From an uncultured Rivibacter sp. (GTDB lineage: Bacteria > Pseudomonadota > Gammaproteobacteria > Burkholderiales > Burkholderiaceae), in NCBI GenBank assembly GCA_946481025.1, contig CAMLNA010000087.1, positions 1-18,678 on the forward strand: a stretch of 18,678 nucleotides of DNA, in the 5' to 3' direction. The position numbers and the translations under genes are program-made. The notes beneath the pieces were generated by a model. It saw only the letters and a list, made by a program, of their open reading frames with translations. It had not been told where the DNA came from and searched no databases. Below, piece by piece: positions 7,330 to 14,512 of the stretch (its first letter is position 1; each line of letters starts with the position of its first letter).

Positions 7330-7665
7330 ATGACGACCGCATATCGCATCAGCCGGTGGGTGGAGCTCCCCAGCCCACTCAAAGGGATCAAGTTCCGCAA
7401 GGTGTTGACCGCCATGTCGGTCGGTGCCATCGACATGCAGTGGATGAGCTCGCATGCCCACCTGTCGCCCCAGGAACAGTCAGCCTTGCTGCAGCAGCTG
7501 CGGCATGAAGGCGTGCTGACCGAAGTGACGCTGCCGACGCTGGACGTCTGCGTCGAACCCTTCTTCTCCCGGCCACCGCCTCGCCGCCCCCGCGGCGTCC
7601 TCGCGCACATGGAGGCGTGGCTTCTCGACAGAGGGCCGCCCGCACGTTCCCGCCGGCGTTCGTGA
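7330..7665 (+). CDS. Unknown 111-residue protein
   Basis: I do not recognise a family. The frame begins 24 nt after the winged-helix stop, has no obvious ribosome site, and shows the strong third-position GC preference of its neighbours, which supports real coding. The first half has mixed residues with Trp and several Met (KFRKVLTAMSVGAIDMQWMS), then an amphipathic helix (LSPQEQSALLQQLRHEGVL). The tail is Arg/Pro-rich and basic, possibly disordered. No signal peptide or membrane segment is seen. Its place between a regulator and a TonB-dependent receptor suggests a role in the same locus. It could be a partner of the winged-helix protein. Confidence 0.55.
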   Translation: MTTAYRISRWVELPSPLKGIKFRKVLTAMSVGAIDMQWMSSHAHLSPQEQSALLQQLRHEGVLTEVTLPTLDVCVEPFFSRPPPRRPRGVLAHMEAWLLDRGPPARSRRRS

Positions 7666-7680
7666 TCCGGCGTCGGCTCT

Positions 7681-7720
7681 CGAAACCGTAGCGGTTTCGC
7701 CAGAAGTCAGTCGGGACTTC
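7681..7720. promoter_or_regulatory. Two consecutive hairpins upstream of the TonB-dependent receptor gene
   Basis: CGAAACCG-TAG-CGGTTTCG (7681-7699) is an 8-bp perfect stem with a 3-nt loop. It is followed at once by GAAGTC-6 nt-GACTTC (7703-7720). They lie 15 nt after the stop of the unknown protein and about 80 nt before the receptor ATG. There is no T-run, so a standard intrinsic terminator is not indicated. They may be operators, an attenuator or an RNA processing/stability element. Confidence 0.5.
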
Positions 7721-7798
7721 CCGCTTCAGATGACTCATCGTTCGCCCCCTCGCGGGGACAGCCCGCGCAGCAGGCACCCCACTCAAACAAGGAACCCC

Positions 7799-10657
7799 AT
7801 GAGCGTTCACACGAAGACTCGCATCGCAGCGGCCGTTGCCGCGCTTGCCGCCGCCCTGCCGGCAGCCGCCACCGAAGAGGCTCCCGTCCAGCCCACCGAA
7901 CTGCAGCGCGTGCTCGTCACCGGTTCGAACATCAAGCGCATCGACGTCGAGACCTCCGATCCGGTCACCATCATCCGGCGCTCCGATATCGAACGCTCCG
8001 GTGCTTCGACGGTGGTGGACCTGCTGAGATCGCTGCCCTGGACCACCGACTCCCTGAACGACAAGACCGGTGGGAATTCGTTCGCCAGCGGCGCGTCCTC
8101 GGCCTCGTTGCGTCACATGGGCAAGCAATCGACCCTCGTGCTGCTCAACGGCCGCCGCCTCGCCCCGTTCGCGCTCGTGGACTTTCAGGACTACTTCACG
8201 AACGTCGATGCGCTGCCGCTGGATGCCATCGAGCGGATCGAGATCCTGAAGAACGGCGCCTCCGCCATCTACGGCTCGGACGCCGTGGCCGGCGTGATCA
8301 ACGTGATCACCCGTGAGGACTACCAGGGCTTCGAATTCGGCGCCAACACGCAGAAGTCCCTGAACAGCCGCTCGTTCGGAGAAACCGGCGTTCACGCCAC
8401 GGCCGGCTTCGGCAACATGCAATCCGATGGCTTCAACCTCACGGCGTCGCTGGAGCATTACCACCGCGAACGCGTGATGTGGCGCGAGGTCATCGATCGC
8501 GCCCCTGAACGCTGGCGCGGGCGCCTGCCCCAAGGGCAGGACCAGCTCTCGGTCTACAGCTCTCCCGGCAACCTCAGCCGCCTCGACGGGACCGACTGGC
8601 ATGCCGTCGCCGGTTGCGATGCGAACTCGCTGAGCGACGGATTGTGCTGGTACGACCGGTACAAGGACTTCGAAGCCCAGCCGTCGGCAGACCGCACGAG
8701 CCTGCTGGTGTCGTTCAAGGCCGCCGTCACGGCGGACGTCACCGCGTTCGGCGAGTTCATCGGCACCCACACGAAGACCGGCTATGGGCTCGAGCGGCCG
8801 ACCTACTCCAGCGCGGACCGGCCCTTGCTCTGGGCCAACCCCAGCACGGGCCAACTGGACGCGTTCCACTCCTTCGCGCTGCCGGCCACCCACCCGCTGA
8901 ACGACATGGGCGAGGACGCGGTGCTCACATACCGCTTTGCCGACGTCACCCCGGAGCAGGACACCACGAGCCAGAACTACCGCCTGGTGACCGGCGTGCG
9001 CGGCAACACCAACGGCTACGACTGGGAAACGGCCCTGACCTTTGCCCGCTCGACCACCGCGCAGCTGGCGCGCGGCGCCTACTACAGCCGCAGCGGCTTC
9101 AGCCGGGTGATCGGCGGCACCACCGACCTGGGCGACCCGGCTTCGCCCGTCGATCCCAACTTCTTCAACCAGCCGGGCGGATACCGCATCGGCCAGCAGA
9201 ACAGCCCCGAAGTGCTGAACGCCCTGTTCCCGCAGCTGGGCTCCCGCGGCAAGCTGACCCAGGCAGCGGTCGACGGCCGGATCTCCGGCCAGTTGGGCGA
9301 CCTCCCGGCGGGCCCGGTCAGCTTCGCGACCGGCTACGACCTGCGCCACGAACGGTCGGTCATCACCCCCACCAACAACGTGCGAAGCGGCGACATCGTC
9401 GGCTACGGTGCAGGCGAAACCGACGGTGCCCGCACGTACGGGGCCGTGTTCGGCGAGCTCATCGTGCCCGTGACGCAGAAGCTGGAGAGCCAGCTGGCCG
9501 CCCGCGTGGACAAGTTCCCGGGCTTCGGCGCGCATCTTTCTCCGAAGGTCGGCCTGCGCTTCCAGCCCACCAAGGACCTGCTGCTGCGCGCCACCGCCGA
9601 GAGCGGGTTCCGCGCGCCCAACCTGACGGAAGCTGCGCCCTCCACGCGGATGGGCTTCGAGGGGGCCACCGATCCGCTGCGCTGCCCCGGCGCACGTACG
9701 TATGCGAACGACCTGAGAGCCCAGGCGGAAAGCCTGCCGGAGTCCGACCCTCGGAGGGCCGAGCTGCGGGCGACCGCCGACCAGGCGGTCGGCAACGAAT
9801 GCTCCGCCAATGTGGTGGGCATGTCCACGCACAACCCGGCCCTCAAGCCGGAGGTGTCGCGCGGCTACTCGCTCGGCCTGCTGTTCGAACCGCTGCAGGA
9901 CACGAGCTTCACGCTGGACTACTGGAACCTGCAGCGCAAGAACGAGATCGGGCTGCGCAGCCTCGCGGACATCGTGAGCGAGACCGGCCAGCTTTCGCCG
10001 GGCGCAACGGTCAATCGCGACTCGCTCGACAACGACCCCACCTTCACTTCGGCGCAACTGCAGCAGCAGTACGGCATCACGGCCGGCGCGCTGACCGGCG
10101 TCACCCGGCAGTTCGAGAACACGACGCGCACCCGCACCGACGGCATCGACGTCGGCGCGAAGACGCGTATCGGCACCCCCGTGGGCAGCCTGGAGCTGAG
10201 CCTGCTCGGGACCTGGCTGCACCGCTTCCAGCTCTACACCAGCGCTGCCGGCTACGGGGAAAACCTCGCCGGCCAATACGGCTACTCGCGCTGGAGCGCG
10301 AACCTGGGCGCGGCGCTGACCACCGGTGCGTTCCTCAACGGCCTCAAGCTGACCTACCGCAGCGGCACCCGGCTGCAAGACGACTCCTCCGATGCCGTCT
10401 GGTCGACGCAAGGGTGCGCCGACAACTTCAACTTGCCGGCCGCCGAGTGCCGAGTGGGCTCCTACGTCCGGACCGACTACTTCTTCGCCTACACCGGCGT
10501 TCGCAACGTGACCGTCAGCGCCTATGTGAGCAACCTGTTCAACCGGGCCACGCCGTTCGATCGCAAGGCGTTCTACTTCGCAGGGGACCAGACGCCTGCC
10601 GTCGAGGACGTCCAGGGCCGCACGCTGCGCCTGGCACTGGACTACAAGTTCTTCTGA
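7799..10657 (+). CDS. TonB-dependent outer-membrane receptor
   Basis: A 952-residue outer-membrane transporter that would import a large or scarce ligand using energy passed on by TonB. A signal peptide (MSVHTKTRIAAAVAALAAAL, cleavage near AAA-TEE) leads into the plug domain: RVLVTGSNIKRI, SDPVTIIRRSDIERSGAST, LVLLNGRRLAP and the diagnostic IERIEILKNGASAIYGSDAVAGVINVI motif within about the first 180 residues. A long beta-barrel follows, with FRAPNLTEA and the terminal VSNLFNR and LALDYKFF, ending in the aromatic residue typical of barrels. The ATG at 7799 was chosen because AAGGA lies 5 nt upstream and the signal peptide starts there; an in-frame ATG at 7730 would hide the signal. Cysteine pairs in surface-loop stretches are visible. 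Substrate is unknown; the context includes no siderophore or heme genes. Confidence 0.93.
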   Translation: MSVHTKTRIAAAVAALAAALPAAATEEAPVQPTELQRVLVTGSNIKRIDVETSDPVTIIRRSDIERSGASTVVDLLRSLPWTTDSLNDKTGGNSFASGASSASLRHMGKQSTLVLLNGRRLAPFALVDFQDYFTNVDALPLDAIERIEILKNGASAIYGSDAVAGVINVITREDYQGFEFGANTQKSLNSRSFGETGVHATAGFGNMQSDGFNLTASLEHYHRERVMWREVIDRAPERWRGRLPQGQDQLSVYSSPGNLSRLDGTDWHAVAGCDANSLSDGLCWYDRYKDFEAQPSADRTSLLVSFKAAVTADVTAFGEFIGTHTKTGYGLERPTYSSADRPLLWANPSTGQLDAFHSFALPATHPLNDMGEDAVLTYRFADVTPEQDTTSQNYRLVTGVRGNTNGYDWETALTFARSTTAQLARGAYYSRSGFSRVIGGTTDLGDPASPVDPNFFNQPGGYRIGQQNSPEVLNALFPQLGSRGKLTQAAVDGRISGQLGDLPAGPVSFATGYDLRHERSVITPTNNVRSGDIVGYGAGETDGARTYGAVFGELIVPVTQKLESQLAARVDKFPGFGAHLSPKVGLRFQPTKDLLLRATAESGFRAPNLTEAAPSTRMGFEGATDPLRCPGARTYANDLRAQAESLPESDPRRAELRATADQAVGNECSANVVGMSTHNPALKPEVSRGYSLGLLFEPLQDTSFTLDYWNLQRKNEIGLRSLADIVSETGQLSPGATVNRDSLDNDPTFTSAQLQQQYGITAGALTGVTRQFENTTRTRTDGIDVGAKTRIGTPVGSLELSLLGTWLHRFQLYTSAAGYGENLAGQYGYSRWSANLGAALTTGAFLNGLKLTYRSGTRLQDDSSDAVWSTQGCADNFNLPAAECRVGSYVRTDYFFAYTGVRNVTVSAYVSNLFNRATPFDRKAFYFAGDQTPAVEDVQGRTLRLALDYKFF

Positions 10658-10665
10658 CGAGCAGC

Positions 10666-10696
10666 CGCGAGGCCGATGCATCGAGTCGGCCTCGCG
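10666..10696 (+). terminator. Strong hairpin between the receptor and TonB-like genes
   Basis: CGCGAGGCCGA (10666-10676), a 9-nt loop and TCGGCCTCGCG (10686-10696) form an 11-bp perfect stem. It begins 8 nt after the receptor stop. The stem is followed by a C-rich stretch, not by T residues, so full intrinsic termination is uncertain. Partial attenuation or protection of the receptor mRNA 3' end would also fit. Confidence 0.5.
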
Positions 10697-10719
10697 CTCC
10701 CCGACCCACCAGAACCAAC

Positions 10720-11544
10720 ATGGGTGCAACGCGTTTCCTCGCCGTGTCGCGCAAGCTGTACTGCGCGCTGATCCTGAGCGTCGGCGGCTTGCAGACGGTG
10801 GCCGCGCAGTCCGACCCGTCGACGGACCCCCGGTTCGCCGAGGCCGCCGAGCGGGCCCGCCTCGAAGGCGACAAGGTCTTCAAGCGGATCCTGATCAACG
10901 GGCAGCTGCCCAAACGAGCCGCGCAAGCCGCCGCGGAGTCCGCACCTGCAGCGGTGGGCGGCCCTTCCGGCGCCGCGAAGCGGGCGGCGCCCGCTTCACC
11001 CGCCAAGGCAGCAGCGGCAACCGCTGCCGCTCCACGCCAGCACACGGTGACGGCGGAGGGACCGCCGCGCAATGCCGGTTCCTCGGCCGCTCCGGTGGAC
11101 CAGGCGTCTGCAGCGCTGCCCCCTGCTGCCGCATCGGCGAAGCCGCCATCGGGCGCAGCATCAGCCGCGGCCCCCGCCGTACCGCCGGCAGCGCCCCGCC
11201 CGCTCGCCGCCGAGGCTCGCAAGGAGACGCCGGACGCACCCGCGGCCGTCACCGCCAACGCAGCCGGCCCCGAACAGGACCAACCGCTGATCCTGCTGCA
11301 CCAGGTTGATCCCGACTTCCCGGCCGCCATCGTGCGGCGCCAGAAGAAAGGGGCCGTGACGGTGCGCTTCGAGGTGCAGGTCGACGGGAGCGTGAACCAG
11401 CCGGAGGTGACCCGAAGCAGCAACCCGCGGCTCAACGCGGCAGCGCTCGCAGCGGTGGCTCAATGGAAGTTCGAGCCCTTGTCGCGGCCACAGTCGGCCA
11501 CGGCAGAACTGGCGTTCGATTTGCATCAGTCGTTCGACCAATGA
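10720..11544 (+). CDS. TonB C-terminal-domain protein (energy transducer TonB-like), periplasmic form
   Basis: A 274-residue protein. The N-terminus has a hydrophobic stretch (about 13-27) ending VAAQS, which looks like a cleavable signal peptide and not the permanent membrane anchor of classical TonB. Residues 39-64 are a charged conserved-looking helix (RFAEAAERARLEGDKVFKRI). Residues 65-185 are an Ala/Pro/Lys-rich spacer suited to spanning the periplasm. Residues 188-270 are a TonB_C domain (VDPDFPAAIVRRQKKGAVTV, then NPRLNAAALAAVAQWKFEP). The ATG lacks a clear ribosome site. It lies 62 nt after the receptor gene and presumably serves that receptor. No exbB or exbD is in the window, so it would need the ones encoded elsewhere or act otherwise. 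Confidence 0.85.
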   Translation: MGATRFLAVSRKLYCALILSVGGLQTVAAQSDPSTDPRFAEAAERARLEGDKVFKRILINGQLPKRAAQAAAESAPAAVGGPSGAAKRAAPASPAKAAAATAAAPRQHTVTAEGPPRNAGSSAAPVDQASAALPPAAASAKPPSGAASAAAPAVPPAAPRPLAAEARKETPDAPAAVTANAAGPEQDQPLILLHQVDPDFPAAIVRRQKKGAVTVRFEVQVDGSVNQPEVTRSSNPRLNAAALAAVAQWKFEPLSRPQSATAELAFDLHQSFDQ

Positions 11545-11593
11545 GGGTCTCAGGGACCGCCCCGGCACACCCTCGTCGCTGACGGCGCCTGAC

Positions 11594-12793
11594 CTACGGT
11601 CCAATCAGCGCTTGCGCCAACGCCGTGCGCAGCAGTTGCAGGGCCTCGTCGAGTTCGCCGTCGGTGATGGTCAAGGCCGGCATCAACCGCAGCACGTTCG
11701 GTCGCGGCGCGTTGAGCAGCAGCCCCACGGGTTGCAGGGCGCGCGCCGCTTCGACGACCCGTTCCGCCCGGTCGGCTGGCAGCACGAGCGCACGAAGGAG
11801 CCCGGCGCCACGCTCACCCGGCAGGCCATGGTCGCTCGCGATGGTCTTCAGTCCATCGGCGAGACGCTGCGCACGCCGGCGAACGCCCTCCAGGAACCCG
11901 TCGCGACACACCTCGTTCACCACCGCCAGGCCGACGGCGGCCATCAGCGGGTTGCCGCAATAGGTGCCGCCCTGGTCGCCCGGCTCGAAGCAGTTGAAAC
12001 GCTCCTTGCACAGCAGCGCGGCCAGCGGAACGCCGCCGCCGATGCCCTTGGCCAGCGTCATCACGTCGGGCTCCACGCCGAACACTTCGTACGCGAACGC
12101 ACGACCGCAGCGGCCGATGCCGGTCTGCACCTCGTCGGCAATCAGGAGCAGCTGCCTTTCGCTGGTCAATGCACGCAGCTCGCGCACGAAACCCGGGTCC
12201 GCCAGGTTCACGCCGGCTTCGCCCTGCACGAACTCGAGCATCACGGCCACCGAGTGCGGCGTGATGGCGCGCTCCACCGACGCGATGTCGTTGAGCCGGG
12301 CCTTCTTCGAGAAGCCCGCCGGCATGGGGGCGTAGATGTCGCCCCAGCCGGGCTTGCCCGAGGCGCTCATCATCGCCAGCGTCCGGCCGTGGAAACCGTG
12401 CTCGAAGCCGATGATCTCGTGCGCACCGCCACGCATCCTGCTGCCCCAGCGCCGGGCCAGCTTCACGGCGCCCTCGTTGGCCTCGGCACCCGAGCTGGCC
12501 AGGAAGACCCGGTCGAAGCAGCTCAGTTCGACGAGCCGACGCGCCAGGTCGAGCATCGGACGGTTGTGGTACGCCGGACTCGGGCTGACCAGCCGCTGCG
12601 ACTGCTCGGCCAGCGCCTGCGAGACCAGCCGGGGACTGTGCCCCAGGCTGTTGACCGCCCAGCCTTGCACGAGATCGAGGTAGCGCTTGCCGTGTTCGTC
12701 GATCAGCCACGAGCCGTGGCCTTCCACGAACACGGTGTCCGGCCGGCTGGTGATGGTGATGAGGTGCTGCCCGGGGAAGCCCTTCATGTTCAT
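11594..12793 (-). CDS. Class-III PLP aminotransferase, acetylornithine/succinylornithine aminotransferase-like
   Basis: A 399-residue cytoplasmic PLP enzyme transferring an omega-amino group to 2-oxoglutarate. SSGAEANEGAVKLAR (about 100-114) binds the phosphate; IADEVQTGIGR contains the PLP-contacting Asp220, and TLAKGIGGGVP holds the Schiff-base Lys249. GGTYCGNPL and the C-terminal NVLRLMPAL complete the ArgD-type pattern at the normal length of about 400. The start at 12793 overlaps the upstream DJ-1/PfpI stop as ATGA; a second Met two codons on is possible. The coupling to a DJ-1/PfpI gene and a GATase1-like AraC regulator suggests catabolism of an amino compound more than arginine biosynthesis, but the substrate cannot be decided from sequence. 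Alternatives are ornithine or 4-aminobutyrate aminotransferase. Confidence 0.88.
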   Translation of the reverse strand: MNMKGFPGQHLITITSRPDTVFVEGHGSWLIDEHGKRYLDLVQGWAVNSLGHSPRLVSQALAEQSQRLVSPSPAYHNRPMLDLARRLVELSCFDRVFLASSGAEANEGAVKLARRWGSRMRGGAHEIIGFEHGFHGRTLAMMSASGKPGWGDIYAPMPAGFSKKARLNDIASVERAITPHSVAVMLEFVQGEAGVNLADPGFVRELRALTSERQLLLIADEVQTGIGRCGRAFAYEVFGVEPDVMTLAKGIGGGVPLAALLCKERFNCFEPGDQGGTYCGNPLMAAVGLAVVNEVCRDGFLEGVRRRAQRLADGLKTIASDHGLPGERGAGLLRALVLPADRAERVVEAARALQPVGLLLNAPRPNVLRLMPALTITDGELDEALQLLRTALAQALIGP

Positions 12794-13392
12794 GATGCGG
12801 GTGTCCAGTCGAACTCCATCTGCCGCGCGGTGCGCAGCGCGAGCTCGCGGCTGTGCAGCCGCTCCACCAGGTGCAGGCTCATGTCGATGCCCGCCGAGAT
12901 GCCGGCCGACGTGACGACGGCGCCCGCATCGACCCAGCGCACGTCGTCGCGCACCTGCAGGCCCGGCCGCAGGGCGCGAAGCGCTGCCACGTCCTCCCAG
13001 TGGGTGGTGGCCTCCAGGCCGTCGAGCACGCCGGCTTGCGCGAGCAGCAGCGAGCCGGTGCACACCGATGCGAGGATGCGCGCTGTGCGCGCCTGGCCCG
13101 CAATCCAGTCCATCAGGTCGGAGCGGCCGAGTTCGGCATCGACCACGCCGCCGGGCACGATGGCGCAGTCCAGCGGCGGATGGTCGTGCAGCAGGTGGTC
13201 CGGCTGCATGCGCAGGCCCGCGCGTGCCCGCACGGGAGCCGCGTGGCGTGCGAGCGTGAACACCGCGAAGAGCGGCGAGGCGCCCGGCGGCCGGCTGCGC
13301 GCGTCCACGCGCGCCGCGGTGGTGAAGACCTCGTACGGACCTGCCATGTCGAGCAGCTCCATCTCGTCGAAAGTCACGATGCCGACGTTCAT
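12790..13392 (-). CDS. DJ-1/PfpI family protein, isonitrile-hydratase-like
   Basis: A 200-residue protein of the DJ-1/PfpI (class-I glutamine-amidotransferase-like) fold. The nucleophile elbow ASVCTGSLLLAQAG places the reactive Cys at 111; GLEATTHW follows, as in isonitrile hydratases and the sensor domains of GlxA regulators. The acidic partner region is DEMELLDMAGPYEVF (10-23). A GGVVDAE motif forms another part of the pocket. The ATG at 13392 is where homology starts and has GGAGG 10 nt upstream. Its stop overlaps the aminotransferase start by 4 nt, so the two should be co-translated. It is divergent from an AraC-type regulator containing the same fold. The reaction is unknown; hydration of an isonitrile is one possibility in this family. 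Confidence 0.85.
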   Translation of the reverse strand: MNVGIVTFDEMELLDMAGPYEVFTTAARVDARSRPPGASPLFAVFTLARHAAPVRARAGLRMQPDHLLHDHPPLDCAIVPGGVVDAELGRSDLMDWIAGQARTARILASVCTGSLLLAQAGVLDGLEATTHWEDVAALRALRPGLQVRDDVRWVDAGAVVTSAGISAGIDMSLHLVERLHSRELALRTARQMEFDWTPAS

Positions 13393-13489
13393 GCTGGTGT
13401 GGCCTCCATGCCATGCGCTGTTCAAGGGTGCTCGCAGCATGCCCCGGCGACGCGCTGGCAGCCATGACGCAGTTCCCACCTTTTCTGCC

Positions 13490-13518
13490 ATGGCACGAGC
13501 CTTCGGACGCGGCATAGT
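13490..13518 (+). promoter_or_regulatory. Possible promoter giving a leaderless or near-leaderless mRNA
   Basis: ATGGCA (13490-13495, four of six matches to TTGACA), a 17-bp spacer and CATAGT (13513-13518) stand just before the ATG at 13525. Transcription would start at or next to the start codon. There is no usual Shine-Dalgarno sequence at proper distance (only GGGG immediately before the ATG), which fits a leaderless start. Confidence 0.3.
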
Positions 13519-13524
13519 CGGGGC

Positions 13525-14505
13525 ATGCCGTGCCGCATCGCTTTCGTGCTCTTCCCCGGCTTCCAGCAGCTCGACCTGGCAGGCCCGATGGCGGTCTTCG
13601 AGGTGGCGCGGCTGGCACGACCGGACAGCTACACCTGGCGACTGGTCGCCAGCCGGCCGCCCACGGCGCCCAGTTCAGCCGGGGTCGCCTGGCCGGTGCA
13701 GCCGCTGCCGCGGCGGCTCGGCGACGTGGACCTGGTGATGGTGATCGGCGGCGACGGCGTGGATGCGGCGTGCCGCGACGCGCCGCTCGTCCGGTGGCTG
13801 CAGCGTGCCGCCCAGGCCGGCACTCGCGTGGCGAGCATCTGCAGCGGCAGCCTCCTGCTCGCCGCCGCAGGCCTGCTCGACCGTCGCACCGCCACGACGC
13901 ACTGGTCCCGCAGCCGCCAGTTCGAGACCGACTTCCCGGCCGTGCGCCTGCAGCCTGATCGCATCTACGTGCACGAGCCCGCCCTGCGCGGCCGGTCCCG
14001 GCACCTGCCGGAAGTCTGGACCAGCGCCGGCATGACGGCGGGCATCGACCTCTGCCTGGCGCTGGTTGCGCACGACCATGGCGAGGACGTGGCGCGCGAG
14101 GCGGCACGCCAGCTGGTGGTGGAGCGGCGGCGCCCCGGCGGGCAATCGCAGTTCTCGCCGCTGCTGGACCTGCAGCGCCCGGAAGGTCGCTTCGGCGCCC
14201 TGCTCGATCACGTGAGGTGCCACCTGCGGCACGACCATCGCGTGGAAGAGTTGGCGGCACGCGTGCACATGAGCCCACGCCACTTCGCGCGCTGCTTTCG
14301 CTCCGAGACCGGCGCCACGCCTGCGCAGACGGTCGAGCGCCTGCGCGTGGAAGCCGCGCGTGCCGCCCTCGAAGGAGGCAGCCCGTCGGTGCAGCGCATC
14401 GCAGAAGAATGCGGCTTCGGGAGCACCGAGCGCATGCGGCGCTCGTTCCAGCGACTGCTCGGCCGGCCGCCTGCCGCCTTTCGCAAGCGCCCGTCAGGCG
14501 AGTGA
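13525..14505 (+). CDS. GlxA family transcriptional regulator (DJ-1/PfpI sensor plus AraC HTH)
   Basis: A 326-residue cytoplasmic regulator. Residues 1-185 are a DJ-1/PfpI-type ligand domain: FVLFPGFQQLDLAGPMAVFE, VIGGDGVD, then the elbow ICSGSLLLAAAGLLD with Cys106 kept, and TATTHW. Residues 222-320 hold the two AraC helix-turn-helix units (VEELAARVHMSPRHFARCF and SVQRIAEECGFGSTERMRRSF). Related GATase1-like AraC proteins such as Pseudomonas ArgR, CdhR and GbdR respond to amino acids or quaternary amines. It is divergent from the DJ-1/PfpI and aminotransferase genes, 132 nt apart, which are its likely targets. Its stop lies 7 nt from that of the convergent VOC gene. Confidence 0.92.
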   Translation: MPCRIAFVLFPGFQQLDLAGPMAVFEVARLARPDSYTWRLVASRPPTAPSSAGVAWPVQPLPRRLGDVDLVMVIGGDGVDAACRDAPLVRWLQRAAQAGTRVASICSGSLLLAAAGLLDRRTATTHWSRSRQFETDFPAVRLQPDRIYVHEPALRGRSRHLPEVWTSAGMTAGIDLCLALVAHDHGEDVAREAARQLVVERRRPGGQSQFSPLLDLQRPEGRFGALLDHVRCHLRHDHRVEELAARVHMSPRHFARCFRSETGATPAQTVERLRVEAARAALEGGSPSVQRIAEECGFGSTERMRRSFQRLLGRPPAAFRKRPSGE

Positions 14506-14512
14506 CGGCGGA

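Noticed and set aside
7730..7798. Upstream in-frame ATG for the TonB-dependent receptor
   Set aside because: It would put 23 polar residues before a good signal peptide, while the ATG at 7799 has AAGGA at correct distance.
7388..10729. A 1113-codon open frame on the minus strand opposite the TonB-dependent receptor
   Set aside because: Its product is Arg/Gly/Val/Ala/His-rich without known motifs, and it mirrors a clear receptor gene with high third-position GC. Such long antisense frames arise from codon bias in GC-rich DNA.
8614..11544. A 976-codon plus-strand frame that would fuse an out-of-frame receptor segment to the TonB-like protein
   Set aside because: The first two thirds lie in a wrong frame of the receptor gene and have shadow composition. 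The true gene starts at 10720, where a signal sequence begins.
11545..11593. Possible two-way terminator between the TonB-like and aminotransferase genes (GAGGGT and ACCCTC arms at 11543-11548 and 11569-11574)
   Set aside because: Arms are only 6 bp with a 20-nt loop, overlap the stop codon, and no T-run is present; too weak to annotate.
11612..13738. A 708-codon plus-strand frame opposite the aminotransferase and DJ-1/PfpI genes
   Set aside because: Composition is that of an antisense shadow (His/Arg/Gln-rich) and no domain is visible.
11594..14278. An 894-codon minus-strand frame extending the aminotransferase far upstream
   Set aside because: Only the last 399 residues match an aminotransferase. 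The rest is shadow of the DJ-1/PfpI and GlxA genes, and an ATGA overlap fixes the start at 12793.
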